A DNA stretch of 64,000 bases from positions 492,824-556,823 of the forward strand of contig NW_014577061.1 of NCBI RefSeq assembly GCF_000485595.1. The letters run 5' to 3'. The translations under genes were made by a program, and so were the position numbers. This DNA comes from Priapulus caudatus. Taxonomy: Eukaryota > Priapulida > Priapulimorpha > Priapulimorphida > Priapulidae. Positions 1 to 14,494 of the stretch are shown here, piece by piece (position 1 is the stretch's first letter; each line of letters begins with the position of its first letter). The notes under the pieces were generated by a model. That model was not told the origin of the DNA and ran no database searches. It worked only from the letters and a program-made list of their open reading frames with translations.

Positions 1-178
1 TACTAGTCTATATTATACTAGTCTGTATTATACTAGTCTATATTATACTAGTCTATATTATAGTATATACTAGTCTATATTATTACTAGTCTATATATAC
101 TATAGTCTATGTTATTACTAGTCTATATTATTACTAGTCTATATTGTTACTAGCCTATATTATACTAGTTTATATTAT
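1..178. repeat. Tandem repeat, 14-15 bp TACTAGTCTATATTA unit
   Basis: About a dozen imperfect copies of a unit close to TACTAGTCTATATTA run head to tail from the window edge. It is a simple AT-rich minisatellite that probably continues to the left. No coding sense. Confidence 0.9.
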
Positions 179-475
179 CCACTCCTTCCACTACCCCTCC
201 CCCAGCAGCACTGTTCCAGCACGCGTTGCTCGGTTTCTGCGATGCTCGATCTGCTACCACGGTAAAAGATATGCTGCCGGGACAGTAAACTGTAGTCTCT
301 AAACGTGACGGCCTAGATTCGATTCTCTGCGGAGATTTTCGCGACATTTTAGGGGTAGGTGTTGTTGCTGGTGGTCGCGACAGATGGCAATCGGGAGATG
401 AAGTTTCGCTTTCTTTGTGCGGTTATTTGTTCCAGCTCCCCTCCTTCGCACACACATACATACACACACACACAT

Positions 476-506
<31 letters not shown>

Positions 507-1352
507 CACACACACAAATACACACGGGCGCACACGCACACGCACACGCACACGCACACACACGCACGCGCACACGCACACACACAAACACGCACACGCA
601 CACACGCGCGCGCGCACACACCCGATTAATGTACGATGATGTAATTTTACGAGATTTAATTATAATAATGTGCTATTGTTCGTTCGGTAATGAGTAGACT
701 TCGCAAGCTTTTTCAATCTAATCTTGTGATGCTATTATTGCTCAACGTATTTTTTGACGGGCCGGCTCGGTCTTGTCTTGTGTCAGGCCATGGCTGTTAG
801 TAATTGCAACATTTATGACCTTACGATGGGAGTGTTGTTTGTTGTAACGTTGTTGTAATTTTTTATGGGGCAAACAGGCAATCTAACATGATTTCGGTCT
901 TGTCACACCAGTTATTAGTATACGACGTTTTCTGACTAGCTCATTGTTTTGTCGTTTGTTATTCTCTCCCCCTCTCTTAATCTCTCGCTTTTTCTCCATT
1001 CTCATCTCCCCCTGCTTCAACTTGCCCCACTACTCCCTGTAATCATTTCGTGAATAATCAATAGTGTGTTAGAAAACCCCGGAGCTGAATGACAGATGGG
1101 CTTTTTTATTGAGAATGTAAAATGATGTATTATATTGATTTTCAAATGTTTGTTAAGAGCAATTGACTAGTAGAATTACATTATATGTGTGTTCAGTACC
1201 ACGTTAATGTGTTTGATAACCACTAGATTGACTGTGCAGTCGGATGGGCGTTGCGTAATATTAGGGAGGGCGAATTAACACAATGAACACAACACGTCAT
1301 GCCATAATCGATATCGCAAGTGTATTTCTAATCAAACTAATATCTCACACGC

Positions 1353-1384
<32 letters not shown>

Positions 1385-1865
1385 CTCTGTGTTGTGAGTC
1401 TCATGAAGAAACGTGTCTCTCAAACCATTGCCTTTTAACATTAAAACTGATTTCTAGCTGTCTTTTATTTCCTTCCCTACTAATAAGTATGTTCACATCC
1501 TCATGTCCCAAAATTTAAACTGGCAATAACTTCAAACTGTAATTGTGGTAATCAAGCGCTGTGGCACGGTTGTTTACACCCGCCGTAGATGTTTACATGA
1601 TCAGTTTATTATCATTTGTCGGTTCTGCTTTGCTGATTATAGGCCATTGTCATGTTTTGGGTTATTTGTTGATTTTCGCATTTATCAGGAGCATTTTTCC
1701 CTCAGAATCTTTGACCGTTTCATGAACCCGATGTTGTAATTAGTTCATTCAGCCCTTAGTGCGCTCACTGCAAACCTCTTTCTTTGTCTCGGCTGTGAAT
1801 CACAGCCTGAAGCCCCATTTCGTAGTCTTCGCATTTCGCGCGCACCACCGCGTAGGCGAGAGAAG

Positions 1866-1896
<31 letters not shown>

Positions 1897-4800
1897 GAGA
1901 GAGAGAGAGAGAGAGAGAAACAGAGACAGTGAGATGGAGAGAGAGAGGGAGACACAGAGAGAGAGAGAGTAAAAAACGATTAATAATTGCCTCAGTTGAG
2001 AGGCGTATGAAATGGTTGCTCGCACGTGTACGCTAGCATGCATGGCTGGCGGTGCTTGCTGCCTATTGCTTGTCCCCATCGCTACGGCCGCCTCCATGCT
2101 GAAGCCACAGCATAGCATTGATTAGCTCTCAAGTGAGCCTTTGTTGTAGAGTCTGCTGCTACAGACTTCCCATCTTCCCCCCAGCCCCGCAGCACTAGTC
2201 AATACTAGCTGACTAGAGTCAATACTTGATGGGGGGAAAACTCGTCTGCCATTGATCGCGTTGCAGCTGTATAGTAGTAATGGCGATATATTCATACAGT
2301 GAACGTTGCAGGGGCGTTGCAGCCCTGCTAATCCACTTATGTTCATAGAAAACACGCGCAGCAACACCCGCAAAATCGCGCGTCTCGCCGAAACACTTTA
2401 CTCGGCGTGTTTTTAATTGTTTAGCAGCGATCGCGCGTTTCATTTTCATTATCGATCCCGTGTTTCATCGGTCGTCGCCGTGTATTTATAACTATATTTA
2501 TAGCATATATAGTAGTCATTCTGTATTAAATTATTAGGTCTTCGTCTATAACATGCTGCGATAACGCATGTTGCATAACGCATTCATGACGCATTCATGA
2601 TGCTGCGATATTGCAGTTTCACTCGCCCCATATTTCAATGTTTGTATGATTGTTGGCGGTCATCTTGGACTGTATCACATTGTCTGATACAATCATCATG
2701 CTGAAATATACTGTCATATATTATTATATATTATATATATTATATTTATATTATATTTATATTATATTTATATTATATTTAATTATTTATATTATATATT
2801 ATTATATGTTTACATACTGTCATTATGCATGATATTGTTCAACAATAACTATATTACAGTGTTTAGCATTTATCATACATGGCATTGTTTGTCATTCATC
2901 CTGCATATCCTGAGTTGATGACATAGACAGTATAACAATATAATAATAGAAAACAAATGATAATCTCTATCTCCATTTCCCTTCTCCCTCTCCCTCTCCC
3001 CCTCTCTCCCCTCTCCTTCTCTCTCTCCCTCTCCCTCTCCCTCTCCCTCGATCTCCCTCTCCCTCTCCTCATTCCTCTCATTGTTCATCATTCGTCATTT
3101 ATGGTGTGGTTTAGAATTGATTATAGATGGTATTGATCAGCATACATCGTGCGTGATATTGTTTTAACATTCATCACATGTGAAATTGTCCAGCATTCAT
3201 CATATTTGACATTGTTCAGCATTCATTATATATGACATTATACAACATTCTTTCAATATTCTGTTACTCAGTGTCTATATGACATTGTTCAGAATTTTTC
3301 TCACACCATAGTGTTTAACAATCATCTTGTACGTAATTAAATTCCTTGGTAATCTGATTTGTAAATTCAATAAGCTGCTGTTCAATGATTTAGCAAAAAC
3401 GTTGTGGAAATATGGATACGTCAAATGAATCCCCTAAATGAAACAGAGCCTTCGTTAATAGTGTATTGCAGTGCTTTTACCTTAAGGATGTTACGTGAAC
3501 GGTCACGAGTGCTTCTATTAGAGGGGAAAGGTAAAACCGTAATAAACGTGTAAGTGGGAGGTACACAACAATAGTGACTATAGGGGCAAAAGGGGGGCAA
3601 GAGGCTTTCATGCAAGATGTGTGCTGTATGTGTTTGTAGGCGTGTATAGTGTTTTAATGCGTGTAGGCGTCCTCTGCAACATTCACACCCATCGAGCATT
3701 TTTTCCTGCTTGATCATAATGTATGGTCGAGTATGTACGGGATGTGTCGTGAATGTATGGATGTTGTTTTTGCTAGGACGAAGACATTCTTTATAGTAAC
3801 AGACGTACGACAATTATTTAAACGTAAACGTGTTTGAATTGCTATAAAAGCAGTGCTCAATTTTAAGGTTTTTTGTGGGTTGTCCGGAGGACAACTAAGA
3901 GATTAGCATATGGTTGTCCCTCAAGAGTTTTGGTTGTCCGGATATTATTTAAACATGTGCTGCATGCGCTCTGCTCACGTGATGCTCAGTGCTGTAAAGC
4001 TAAAGGCCTAATCATGTACATTTTGTACGTGTTGCAGTGACAGCAGACATGGCCATTCGCATTGTTTCACTCATTATATGAAGAGAATAAAATATTGGTA
4101 ATGTGGTAAATGATGCTGGGATCAATGACGTGTAATAATAGTAATTAAAAGTTGCATGAAATTTATTTCATAACATTTACATTAACACTGTGTCAAGTCA
4201 CAGATGAGCAAAAATTAAAAAAAAACTTTTTTTTCAAAATTAATTTAGAGGTTGGACACCGGACAACCACGGAAGCAATTTGTAGTTGCCCGAGAGAACA
4301 CTGCAAAGCCATATAATAAAAGACATTACATACATAAAAATAACGGCTTAGTTTAGGTAGTTGAGTAAGGTGGCAAAACGAGTCGCAATATAGACAAATT
4401 ACTGTTTTACTCAAGTACTGCATTATTTGCAACCTCTCCATGCAGAATCGCGGCCCCTCTCTCCATGCGTACATCCGTACATACAATCAGGTGGCAGTCA
4501 AACAGAGTGCTAATAAATTGTCGTGGGATGTAAAACGACCGTGTTGGCTAATTATTCAGCAGCATCATAATGAAACATCGTCGACCACAGCAGGGCTGTC
4601 GCCAGGGATTGATGAAGCCCTAATGGTGAAGCCCAGTCACGAAGGAGCAAAGCGCCGTAAAGGCGGAGAGTGTATGAGGGGGTTCCACCTCCCCCTGGTG
4701 GGGGACCAGGGGGCCTTCCCCGAAAATTTTTGAAATGCTACATGAAATGAAGTGCATACTGGCGAGTTTAAAAAAAATGCCATTTTAACATTTGCAACAC

Positions 4801-5205
4801 AGTAAAAAGTACATTGCAACTGTTTAATTCCATAATTTATTTTATAAAAATCCGGAAATAATGTTGAAGCCCGAGCTTCCAGGCCTCCGCCTGGCAACGT
4901 GCCTGCAGAGCTAGGATAGGGATAACCTGTATCTGCTGGAAAATATCGTGGCATGTGCGTGACTGTGTTTCGCGTACTGCTATCACTAATGTTGTGCGTG
5001 GCTCATCGAGTTAATTATTTGTTGTCCGTGAGTGTGTCGCATAATGGACCTCGTAATGGGCGATCGATTCCGTAAACAGTAGAAGTTCGTAATCATAATC
5101 ATGAAAGTTGTTCTACATGTTTCGTTGCTCGTGGCTGTTATTTTGATTCACGGCTCGTTACGTTGTGCGGACGAAAGACTTACATGGCTGTTCGCTTGTT
5201 TTCAG
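179..5205. other. No recognised gene; repeat-rich 5' region or upstream cadherin intron
   Basis: No exon with family resemblance was found. It holds an AC/GC-rich microsatellite (455-622), an (AT)n tract (1352-1380), a GA-rich tract (1861-1970), a TA-rich tract (2710-2800), a CT-rich tract (2970-3080) and degenerate repeats of a 'GACATTGTTCAGCATTCAT'-like unit (about 2830-3300). Between 3876 and 4280, GGTTGTCCGG-type words occur in opposite orientations, suggesting a decayed inverted-repeat element. The cadherin gene must have exons further 5', so at least the right part is probably intron. Confidence 0.6.
455..622. repeat. Compound (AC)n/(GCAC)n microsatellite
   Basis: A run of CACACA, GCAC and CACACGCA units with few interruptions. 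The open reading frames across it on both strands are low-complexity Thr/His or Cys/Val artefacts. Confidence 0.9.
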
Positions 5206-5397
5206 TGTCCGACACGCAGAAGGTTGTCATCAACGTTCTGGACGTCAACGACGAGAGACCTGAGTTTGTCAACAAGCCACGCCCATTCCAGACTGTCGTT
5301 TCCCCGAATGCTCCACAGGGGGAGCTGGTGTACGTTCTAGACGCGAGAGACAAAGACAAGGATGCTGATATCATTTACAAGATCGAGCTGGACCTTA
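5206..5397 (+). CDS. CadN: Cadherin exon E1: EC boundary ([10 protein letters not shown])
   Basis: The acceptor is CTTGTTTTCAG and the donor A|GTAAGT. It encodes the end of one cadherin repeat with the calcium motif [10 protein letters not shown], then the start of the next, including ARDKDKDAD. It begins with two nt completing a codon and ends in phase 1. An alternative acceptor lies 14 nt downstream at CACGCAG. Upstream exons are not in the window. Confidence 0.88.
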
Positions 5398-8300
5398 GTA
5401 AGTAACGTCAGTCGCTCGGCTGTGGCATATACACGTTCTGGATAACTTGCATAAATTATGGAAAGTTCAGGCCTGTATATAGATAGGGTTAGAGTGCTAG
5501 CAGCTGGATAGATCATAATTCCTCCTTCAGGCAAGTCGCAACACGATCATCAGCGAAGTTATTCACTGATGCCAACTTACGTAGAATGACATCTCATTAC
5601 GAAGTAAAATTTCCACATCTGAAAAAACCGAATTTACACAAATGCTGTATAGTTTCCATAAAAAAACGTTTGCAGATACCCCATGCCGTCATTTCCATTA
5701 AAACACGTTTGTTGACCCCCACGAAGTTTTCTTTGCATCCGGAATACAGCATGGTTGCAGATACCACATGAAACGCTGTCATTTCTGTACGTTTGCTGAC
5801 CCCTTGAAAATGCGTTTGTTTAAAAAAAAAAGTTTGATAGCCCCTTTCTGGCCACGAAAACGTAGACGCGACGTAACGACTTCCCACACGAGACGTTTTG
5901 GTAAAAAAAGAAGATGAACCTCTTACGAAAATGCTGACGTTTTCTCCGAAAAAAATTGTTGCAGACTCCCCACGAGAACCGCCGACGTTTTCCATTAAAA
6001 CGATAGCTAACTTCTCACGAAAATGCCGTCGTTTCGGTTTTTTGAAAAAATAAACCCCCTTGCCGAAAACGCTGGCGTGACATTACCGTTAAAATCGTCG
6101 GCCAACCCCCTTACGAAAATGCTGACAGTCACGTTAAAATCGTCGGCCGATCCCGCGCGGCGAAGACGCAAGGACATGCCGCCTGTCGCTACAAGTCTAC
6201 CTACCGCTACATGTCGACGCTTCTCTCTCTCTCTCTTCCCTGCTCCCGCCAGGTGGCGAGAAGGCGTTTGAGGTTGACGAGCGTACGGGCATGGTGCGCA
6301 CGCAGCGCGACGGCCCCTTCCAGGTCGGCCGCGACTACGTGCTGCGCGTGCGCGCGCTCGACAAGAACGGCATCCCCGGCACGCAAGAGTCGGCGATGGA
6401 GACGCTGTCGATCGTCGTCGGCAACCGGCCGCCGCAGTTCTACGAGGTCGACTACGAGGCGCCCGTCAACGAGGAGGAGAAGTCCGACGTGAGGTGAGCA
6501 TCTCGGGGGAGGGAGGAGGGGAGCGTGCGCGCGGGGGCGGGGCTTCTTGGGAAGCCCCGGAGGCTTCCGCCGCCGCCGCCGCTTTTTTTCTTCTCGGATT
6601 TTTTTCTTTCTCGTGGGCTTCGGGCAGCGTGTAGATTGTTTTTTCATGACGGGCGAGGAGGCCGGATGGTCGCTTGTCTCTGTGAGACGTGGCTAGCGGT
6701 CGCGTCTCTGTGAGACGTTGCGAGCGGTCATGTCTCGCGTTGTGTTAACGCGACGAGAGCGGCCATTTTGTGAAGGCGAAATTTGGCAAGCGCCGTTGCA
6801 ATGACAGGGGTGAATTCATTCCCTCGTGGGAACATGACGCGAGAATTGAACGTGGGTCGGCAGTAAATGCGAAATGAATTCAGTGAGAAAGTGCAGATGA
6901 GATCTCTTCTGCCGCTGTCAGTTTTCTTGTGCAATTCGAGTGAGATTGTGAAATTAATGAAACATACACTGTTCTGTCATGATTATGGTAGGTATGTAGC
7001 GAATGTTACATTTATTTGCTGACGCTAACCGCTACACAGTAACTGTCCGTAGCATGTGGTTATGAACCAATAATTACGTATCGTTTCTGTATAATGAGTC
7101 GATTAACCACTAGCTTGCTAATAGATGTGTGTTTGTGCATAATTTGTATTTAACTACAACGCGTGACTAATCACTGTGATGAAACTAGGTTTGCGTATTA
7201 CATTTGGGAGGTGATATTGTCTGATAAGGTCGCCTGTGATTTCCCTCTGCCCAAACAGTATCAGTGACAGCAACTAGCATACCATACCATACCATACATG
7301 CCACCATGTATGAAATTGACCACACTGATTTGTTTTGAACCAAAATTGCAATGTTTTGGCACAATTTTAATTTTCTATTTGTGTTTTTTCTGCCAAGTTC
7401 TCCCTATGCAAGTGACTATCAGAAAAGGTACAGTGGTGGCAATAGTAGCTTCTACATTTTATCGACCAGCGCATCTTGTATTTTGTCTTAACCACATTGC
7501 CTGCACCATGCGCGTCCCTTCATAGATCGTACCTTGGTATAGCAGCATGAATTTCACTCGTTCGCAGCTAAAGAAAGAATATTTTAACATGAAGGGACGA
7601 TGTCATATATGCGATAACCGAACCTACTAATCAATTTGCTTTAGTGCTTTCGGTGAGATCAAAGGTAAGCCAGAAAGTAGGTACACAGTACTGTAGTATT
7701 GTATGGTGCAGGCACTGTGGGGCGCCGCTAAGGCAGGCAAAGCAAATGTGCTGGTCAAGAATGGCTAGAAAGCTTACTATTCAGAACAAACCAAAAGACA
7801 TATATTGATGATAGGCCACCTATTGTTAATATATTATGCATATATTGTATGAGTGCTTGTCTTAGGGTACAAGTTCTCAGTATACTGGCTTCTTAGTCTG
7901 TTCCTTTGTCGTGATGTGGTGGTGAGTGTGTGGCTTTCTTAAGCTCAGTCTATGATCGTGTACGAATAATTACGAGTAAATACGTGTATTTTCGTTAAGA
8001 TGGAGCTCTGCGATCCAGTCGTGCACTAGGCACTGTGTTTTACGGGTTTGTGACTGTACTAGGACTGTATGAACTCGGAGGTCGATTGCAGAACTGAGAG
8101 CAAGCAGCAGTGTTGCGTATATGCACCTCTTATCTCCAGTGAGACCAGGTGGTAACGAGAGTCGCTGCATGTTTCGTGTGAAGCCAAGGAACGAGAGATG
8201 CACGGATGTCGCCTAGCTGTCAGCACTCCCTGATCACATGCTCATTGTTCTGTGTTGTGTGGACGTCATGAGTTCTAGATGCCACTGTGAGGGCGTCAGC

Positions 8301-11300
8301 GTGCCATCTCTCCATCTCTCGTTGTATTGCTCCCCCTCCTGCCTGCGTTCTTCGCTCTTTCTCTTTCTCCCACCCTCTTTCTCTCTCTCTATCTCAACGT
8401 CACTCTCTGCGTGTGTGCGTTCAACACTTGTCTCTGTCCCCTCCTACCTTCCTCTCCTCCTTTCAACCTCTCTCCCTCCCTTTCCTACCACCCTCCCGCT
8501 CTCCCTCCTTTCTTCACAGCCTCACACTCTCCCTTCTACGTTCACCACCTTCTCCTTCCTTCTTTTTTTTTCTTCTCTTTATCTTGTTGTCCGTTTACTT
8601 TCCTGTCTTTCTATCATTCCTATTTGCCCCTCCCTGCCCCACTCCTTATCTTCGGTCTCTCTCTCTCTCTCACACACATTCTCTCATTCCTTCTGCGGCC
8701 CCACATTAACCCTTGCTTGCTCGCTACACTTCTACACCTCGCATCCCCTTCTCTCGCCCATCTCACTCATCATCCACCATCGCCACCATCTCTTATCCCC
8801 CCTATCTCTCTCACCCACAATTCGTTGTCATATCTCTCTCCATTGCTGTGCCGTTTCCTCCCTCTGAACCATTCACTACCTCACTCCAGTCCTCCGTTCC
8901 ACTGCACCATCTCCGCTATACTATATCTTATCTGGAACTGAGTGAAACTAGTACTCTCAAAGAGACTCGTTCAAATCCGTCCCAGCTGGTCTTTATCAAA
9001 TAGCAAAATAATCTAGCAAAAATCACATGACTCACTATTGTTGGGAAAGATGGTGAGGGATGCAGGATGCTGCTTGCTCTAAGCTAGCTGCGAACATGTT
9101 TTGATATTGATAGAATATGAGTGTCAGTGCATGCTTGAAGCTGTATTGCAATATTTCTGGTTGTTATTGACTAGCTCATGTTACCTGTATACCAATATTG
9201 TGTGTGCATGCCAATGTTTCTTTACGATTTTATTGTGTACTCTGTCGTTAGTGAATTCTGCTACCATGTATTTTTGTGATGAATGTTTTTTTTATTCATT
9301 TATTTGATTATTGCTCAATGGAAAAAATGGTAAAAATATATTTCTTACTTTGTTATTTATTTTTTAACTATTATTTACTAGTTTGATATTTTCTGCCTTT
9401 CTCTGTGTTTCATGTATGATGCTTACTAAACTCGAAGTATTTGTTTTCATATAGTTTATTCATAACTTTATTTATAAGGCAAATTAACGTTCATATAATT
9501 TCTTATCATTTGGATATTTCCGATAATTTTCTTTTCGATTCGAATTAAAGTTTATTTCCTTCTATTCAATTGGCTCAGCCGTTTTAGAAGTAGCAAAGAT
9601 TTTGTTCAATACCAACTACCCCCCTCCCCCCCGTCCCCCACCCCTAAACCCATCGAACACCGTCTACCACCCCCTCCCCCTACTGCTTTCATCGAGACAC
9701 CGATGTGGTCTTCATCGTGTTTCCACTCTGACCCCCCCCCCATCCCCAGCTACTGCTTTCACTGAGACACCGACGTGGGCTCATGAGTAGCCACTGCTTT
9801 GTGTTGCAGGGTGGTGCGAGTGCAGGCGAAGTCGTTCTCGAACAAACCGATCAAGTACAAGGTGACGACGGAGGTCGGGCAGCCGTCGGACGCGTTCGCC
9901 GTGCGGCAGCCGGAGTCCGGCTGGGTGTTCCTGCTCAAGCGACTCGACTACGACGACTTCAGCCAGCCGAAGACCTACCGGCTGCAGGTGCACGCCGAGG
10001 AGGAGGGCAGCGGCGGTCTTTCTTCCAGCACCCTGGTGGGTATAGATATCACCCCCTCTTCCCCCCACTCTCTCCGGGTAGCTAACTACCGCCCCGGGTA
10101 GCTAACTACCGCCCCGGGTAGCTAACTACCTCCCCGGGTAGCTAACTACCTTCTTGGGTAGCTAACTCCATTCCTGGGTAGCTAACTACTTCCCCGGGTA
10201 GCTAACTACCTTCCCGGGTAGCTACCTACCTCCCCTGCTAACTACTGCCCCTGCTATCATCAACGTTTATGTGCGTGTGCGTGTGGCGCAGGGCATTGTG
10301 GGGTTGGCAAGAATAAAGACGACTGAACCATAAGACAGCATTTGCATCGTCCATCAATATCTTCCACGGGGGTAAGCATCTTCACATCAATAACCGCTAC
10401 AGGTGGTAGTTGTGCAGTAGGATCATTTCTGGCAGATTGGGGTGGGTTCGTTGTGGTGGTCTTGAAGGTGAGCGTGGGTCAGATTAGGCTTGTGCAGCTG
10501 TTTTATGAGGAGTAAAGCTCAGGTAAGCCATTGTAGGAGTTAGTACAGCTTCGCGGTGTTGTGAAGTCATCGTAAGGGTTAGCTCCAAGAAACGGTATTG
10601 CTATAGGCTTGTATATTGACGTTAGTCACACAGCCTGGTCGGGTTACGTAAGGGTGTGAGGGCAACGTTGATATGAATGGGACATTATCCGTTGCTGTGG
10701 TACTGACGGTCATGTCAGTGTGCCGTGTGTTATGCAGGAAACGTGATCAGTGTCATGGAAAGGGCAATAGTAAGAATAGCAAATTATGGTGACAGAGCTA
10801 TCAAGGCACTTATAGTAAGTGTAATGCGAGAGAATAGCAATCATAAGTTTGTGATGGCAGCTGCCATGAAATACGTATGATTTGCTGCTTATACAGCCTT
10901 GCTAGTTCTGTTGTACAATAGGCTCTCGGATAGAAGATAATATTTCCTCGCAATAACAAAAACGTGTGAAATATTTTGATTGATAGCAAGTGTTGCAGAA
11001 GAGTTAGATGGAGAATTCAACGTTCAGGGACTTGTCCAAGTTACCGAAGTTCATCGTATATTTTCAGTAATATAAATGATCGAAATAATTATTATTCGCA
11101 TTGAAGGCATTGAGTATTAAAGGTGGTGAGATTTGTGACTGTGAAAGTTTAACAGTGGATTAAATTCAGAATTGTCATATGCTTTCAATTTTGCATCGAT
11201 TTTTAAATACATTGTATAAAATGCATTAGTTGAGATAGGAGTGCATGTCAATTAAGTGCACCGTAGCATGCATTATGTTATTATGTGTTTCTGCATTTTT

Positions 11301-14300
11301 ACTGGTATAGAAAATGTTTGAGTAAATAGCCAAAGTTTAACAATGTACCCACTCTATATTTAAGAGCTAGTGATGCATGGATTAGTCAAGCACTCCTATT
11401 ATAGCAAGTAGCTATGCATGTATTATTTATTGCCAGCTGCTAACATATCAGATTGCTAGATCGCTATAATGAAAGAACCATGTGATAATTAATTATGCAT
11501 ATTTAGGTGTATTCATTATTATTTATCATAATTAATATACATGTACTTGATGATTTATTAATTGATAATAGCTTATCTACGTTAATTAGATCTTATGCGG
11601 ATTCATAAAATAGATAACTGTGCGTGCATGTAGTTCGTTTATATTTAGTTCTGCCTGAGTTCTATAGCACTATATTTACACATGGCGAACGAGCGGGGAA
11701 TAGAGTGATGTGCTCTGTATGTGACCACTTATCACCAACGGTTTGTTTTTCTTATGTCTCTCAGTAGTCATTCACGTTTACATTTTCGTTTTCAGCTCAA
11801 TTGTACTACTTCACTGGGTATTGTTAGCGTGGGGTTGTTGCAGTTGCCATTGGTATTGTTGCCATTGTAACGAACTGCCAAATTCCCTTCATAAACATTT
11901 AAATCCAAACGAGAAATTTTCTTCCAAACTTGCACACACGATGTTTTCCTATTGTCTTGCCATTGTCCAGGATTTCACTTGCTTTCGATTTGCAAACATA
12001 TGGGCAGCTACGGCTTAGAAATTTATTTTTAGAGTAGTCAAGTAGTTGAGAAATTGAAAAAACAATAGTAGAAGTGTCGTAGTTGGAATTGCATGATCCA
12101 TGTCTTTTCGCACATGCAGTGACACCACCCCCAACTTGTTCTTTGGATGATCTGACACTGGTTGTTTGGTTTTGCGTCTAAATTAACTTCGTGTCACTCA
12201 AGTCTAATAGCTTGCTGGCATTTTGGACACATTTAAGTAAAATGGGCAAGCATGGATGCAACAGGTGCAGCACCTTGCAACAGATGTAGACTTGCATTGA
12301 AGGGTGCATTTATCATTTTAGTAAATATTAAAAGGAATCACTAAATGAGATGTGCCTTATTATTTAACTTCACATAGAATATGTGTGCTCGTCGAATGCT
12401 AAGTCATAAAGACAGTACAGTTATCGACTACTTGCATATATAGGCACATATCTCATCTCTAAGTGCAATATTATTATCAGCTTCTTGTTATTTGCTGTAA
12501 CTGCAGCTTGGTTATCGACTGTTCGCATTACCACATGCTAAATACTTGATGCTAACGTATATGTACAAAATACGTAATGCAATACTAAATGTAAATGCAG
12601 TGCTATTGTCAATTTCTCATGTATGCGTGTAACGTGAGTCTAATGGCGGCATGGTTATCGACTGCTGTGATGGCTAGGCATGCACCTGTCACTACGCATC
12701 TAACGGTGGGGTTCTGTACATTTCTCGCGCAGCTGACGGTGAAGGTCGTGGACGTGAACGACAACCCGCCCGTCTTCAACCTTCCCGAGTACGTCAAGGA
12801 GAACATCGATGAGAACCTTCCCGCCGGAAGCATGATCCTCGCTGGTACGCACTCTGCCGGTGCCGCTGCGTCGGGCGCCATGCCGCATACGCACGCATGC
12901 AGTTTCGGCAACCATTTTGATCGTCTTTCTTTTTTCTTTATTCTCTTGGTCTCCCGATGGGACATAAGGCCGTGATTTTGATCGTGACGCAGCCTTTTTC
13001 GAGTGCAATGCTGTCACGCGCATGGAGGTGGTGTGCACGCGGTGGCATTGCTCTCGTAAAAGGCTGCGTCACGATCAAAATGGTTGCCGAACCGCCCGTT
13101 GTCATGCTCACTTGTTGATCCTAGTGTGAAGCGGTGTGGGTGTTGTTACTTGCAGCGACTTCGCACGCGCTCGGATTCGTGTTTCAGTAGGCGGCCATGA
13201 ACGGTCGCGTATCGAGTGACCGCCTAGAGATTCGGTCTCAGCTGTGTCGCTCAAGTTTCGTAGCGATACGGAGACTAATGCGTTGAATTCCTTTGATTAT
13301 CAATGGTGATGGATATTAATAATATAGTTAGCTATTATGAATTCACACAGATTTCCCCCCACCACCCCTTCACCCCACAGAAAAATTGCCAGTGTGAATC
13401 ACAAGTTCTGTTTAGGAACACCAGGTGGTAACGCGGCGACATCTGATGACGTCGTTCGTGTATCGTGAAAATCGTTACGATGTGCGCCGGTGGGACTCAT
13501 TCTCTTAAACCTGATCTGCGTGGCTGGGTTTCGAGCTGCAGTATAGCTTACGGTCCTCGTGGGGTTACGAGATTGCATTGGAAAATGTAGCGCCGCGAAA
13601 ACTGCCATGTGGAAAATTTGTTTGTGGGCATGGCAACGGCGAGACGTGTCGTTCCTATGGGAGCAGCGACAGCAGCACCACTCTGCATTCACGGACACAG
13701 ATGCGTTTCAATAATTGTACGTAGCTGACGAATTTTCGTGGATGGGGCAGCTTCAATATCATCCTTTAAATTCACCCTTTGATCACGCGCATTTGGGAAA
13801 TGTTCTCCTAGGGAAATTTGTTAGTGAAATACGAAAGGCGCAAAACTGACAGATTGCCCTGATTCAGTCTGACGACTTGATATGAGAAACGCGGCACGTG
13901 AGAATGAGGCTATTAGCGGTAATCAAAAAATGTAGCGACGATATTCACTCGTCTCACTTCAGGTAGGTCACGATGGGCTGCACATAAATTTGCCGCGTTC
14001 ATTCCCACCTTATGCTATAGATCGAGTACGAACTTGCCATGCCTGCTGCCATTCCAGGGACCGTCTATATGCTCACTGCATCTGGCCTCGTACACCATTA
14101 ATTAATTACTACGTTCCCGTGCGAGTGGACTGCGCGTAAATTGCCCACGTCTGCTGCGTTGGAGCGCACGAAAATTTGCGTGTGTCTTCTGATGCCATAG
14201 ACCACGCGCATGAATTTGCCTCGTCATGTCTAAGTTTGTCGTGTCTCTCACCGCATTCACTGCGTTGGGCTATGCACACCGACAGTGCTGCCACCTACGC

Positions 14301-14437
14301 AGATCGTCCGCGCTCTATATATACACAGATGTACATAAATATATATGTATATATAATATATGTCCTATGTATGTCTATATGTACATATATACCTTTTCTC
14401 TGAAATTATGCAATGACCAATTCCAATGTATACATGT

Positions 14438-14494
<57 letters not shown>

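Noticed and set aside
299-697. Long open frames on both strands rich in Thr/His or Cys/Val
   Set aside because: They are translations of an AC/GC microsatellite, with no domain and frames open on both strands.
3421-3813. 130-codon minus-strand frame
   Set aside because: No motif, unremarkable composition and no splice context; likely chance.
6207-6647. Antisense frame of 146 codons over exon E2
   Set aside because: An antisense shadow of a GC-rich cadherin exon, as are similar frames at 15603-15890, 30121-30723 and 36376-36690.
8238-8941. Overlapping open frames of 140-209 codons rich in Ser/Leu/Pro
   Set aside because: Caused by the polypyrimidine tract; all three plus frames are open at once and none shows family motifs.
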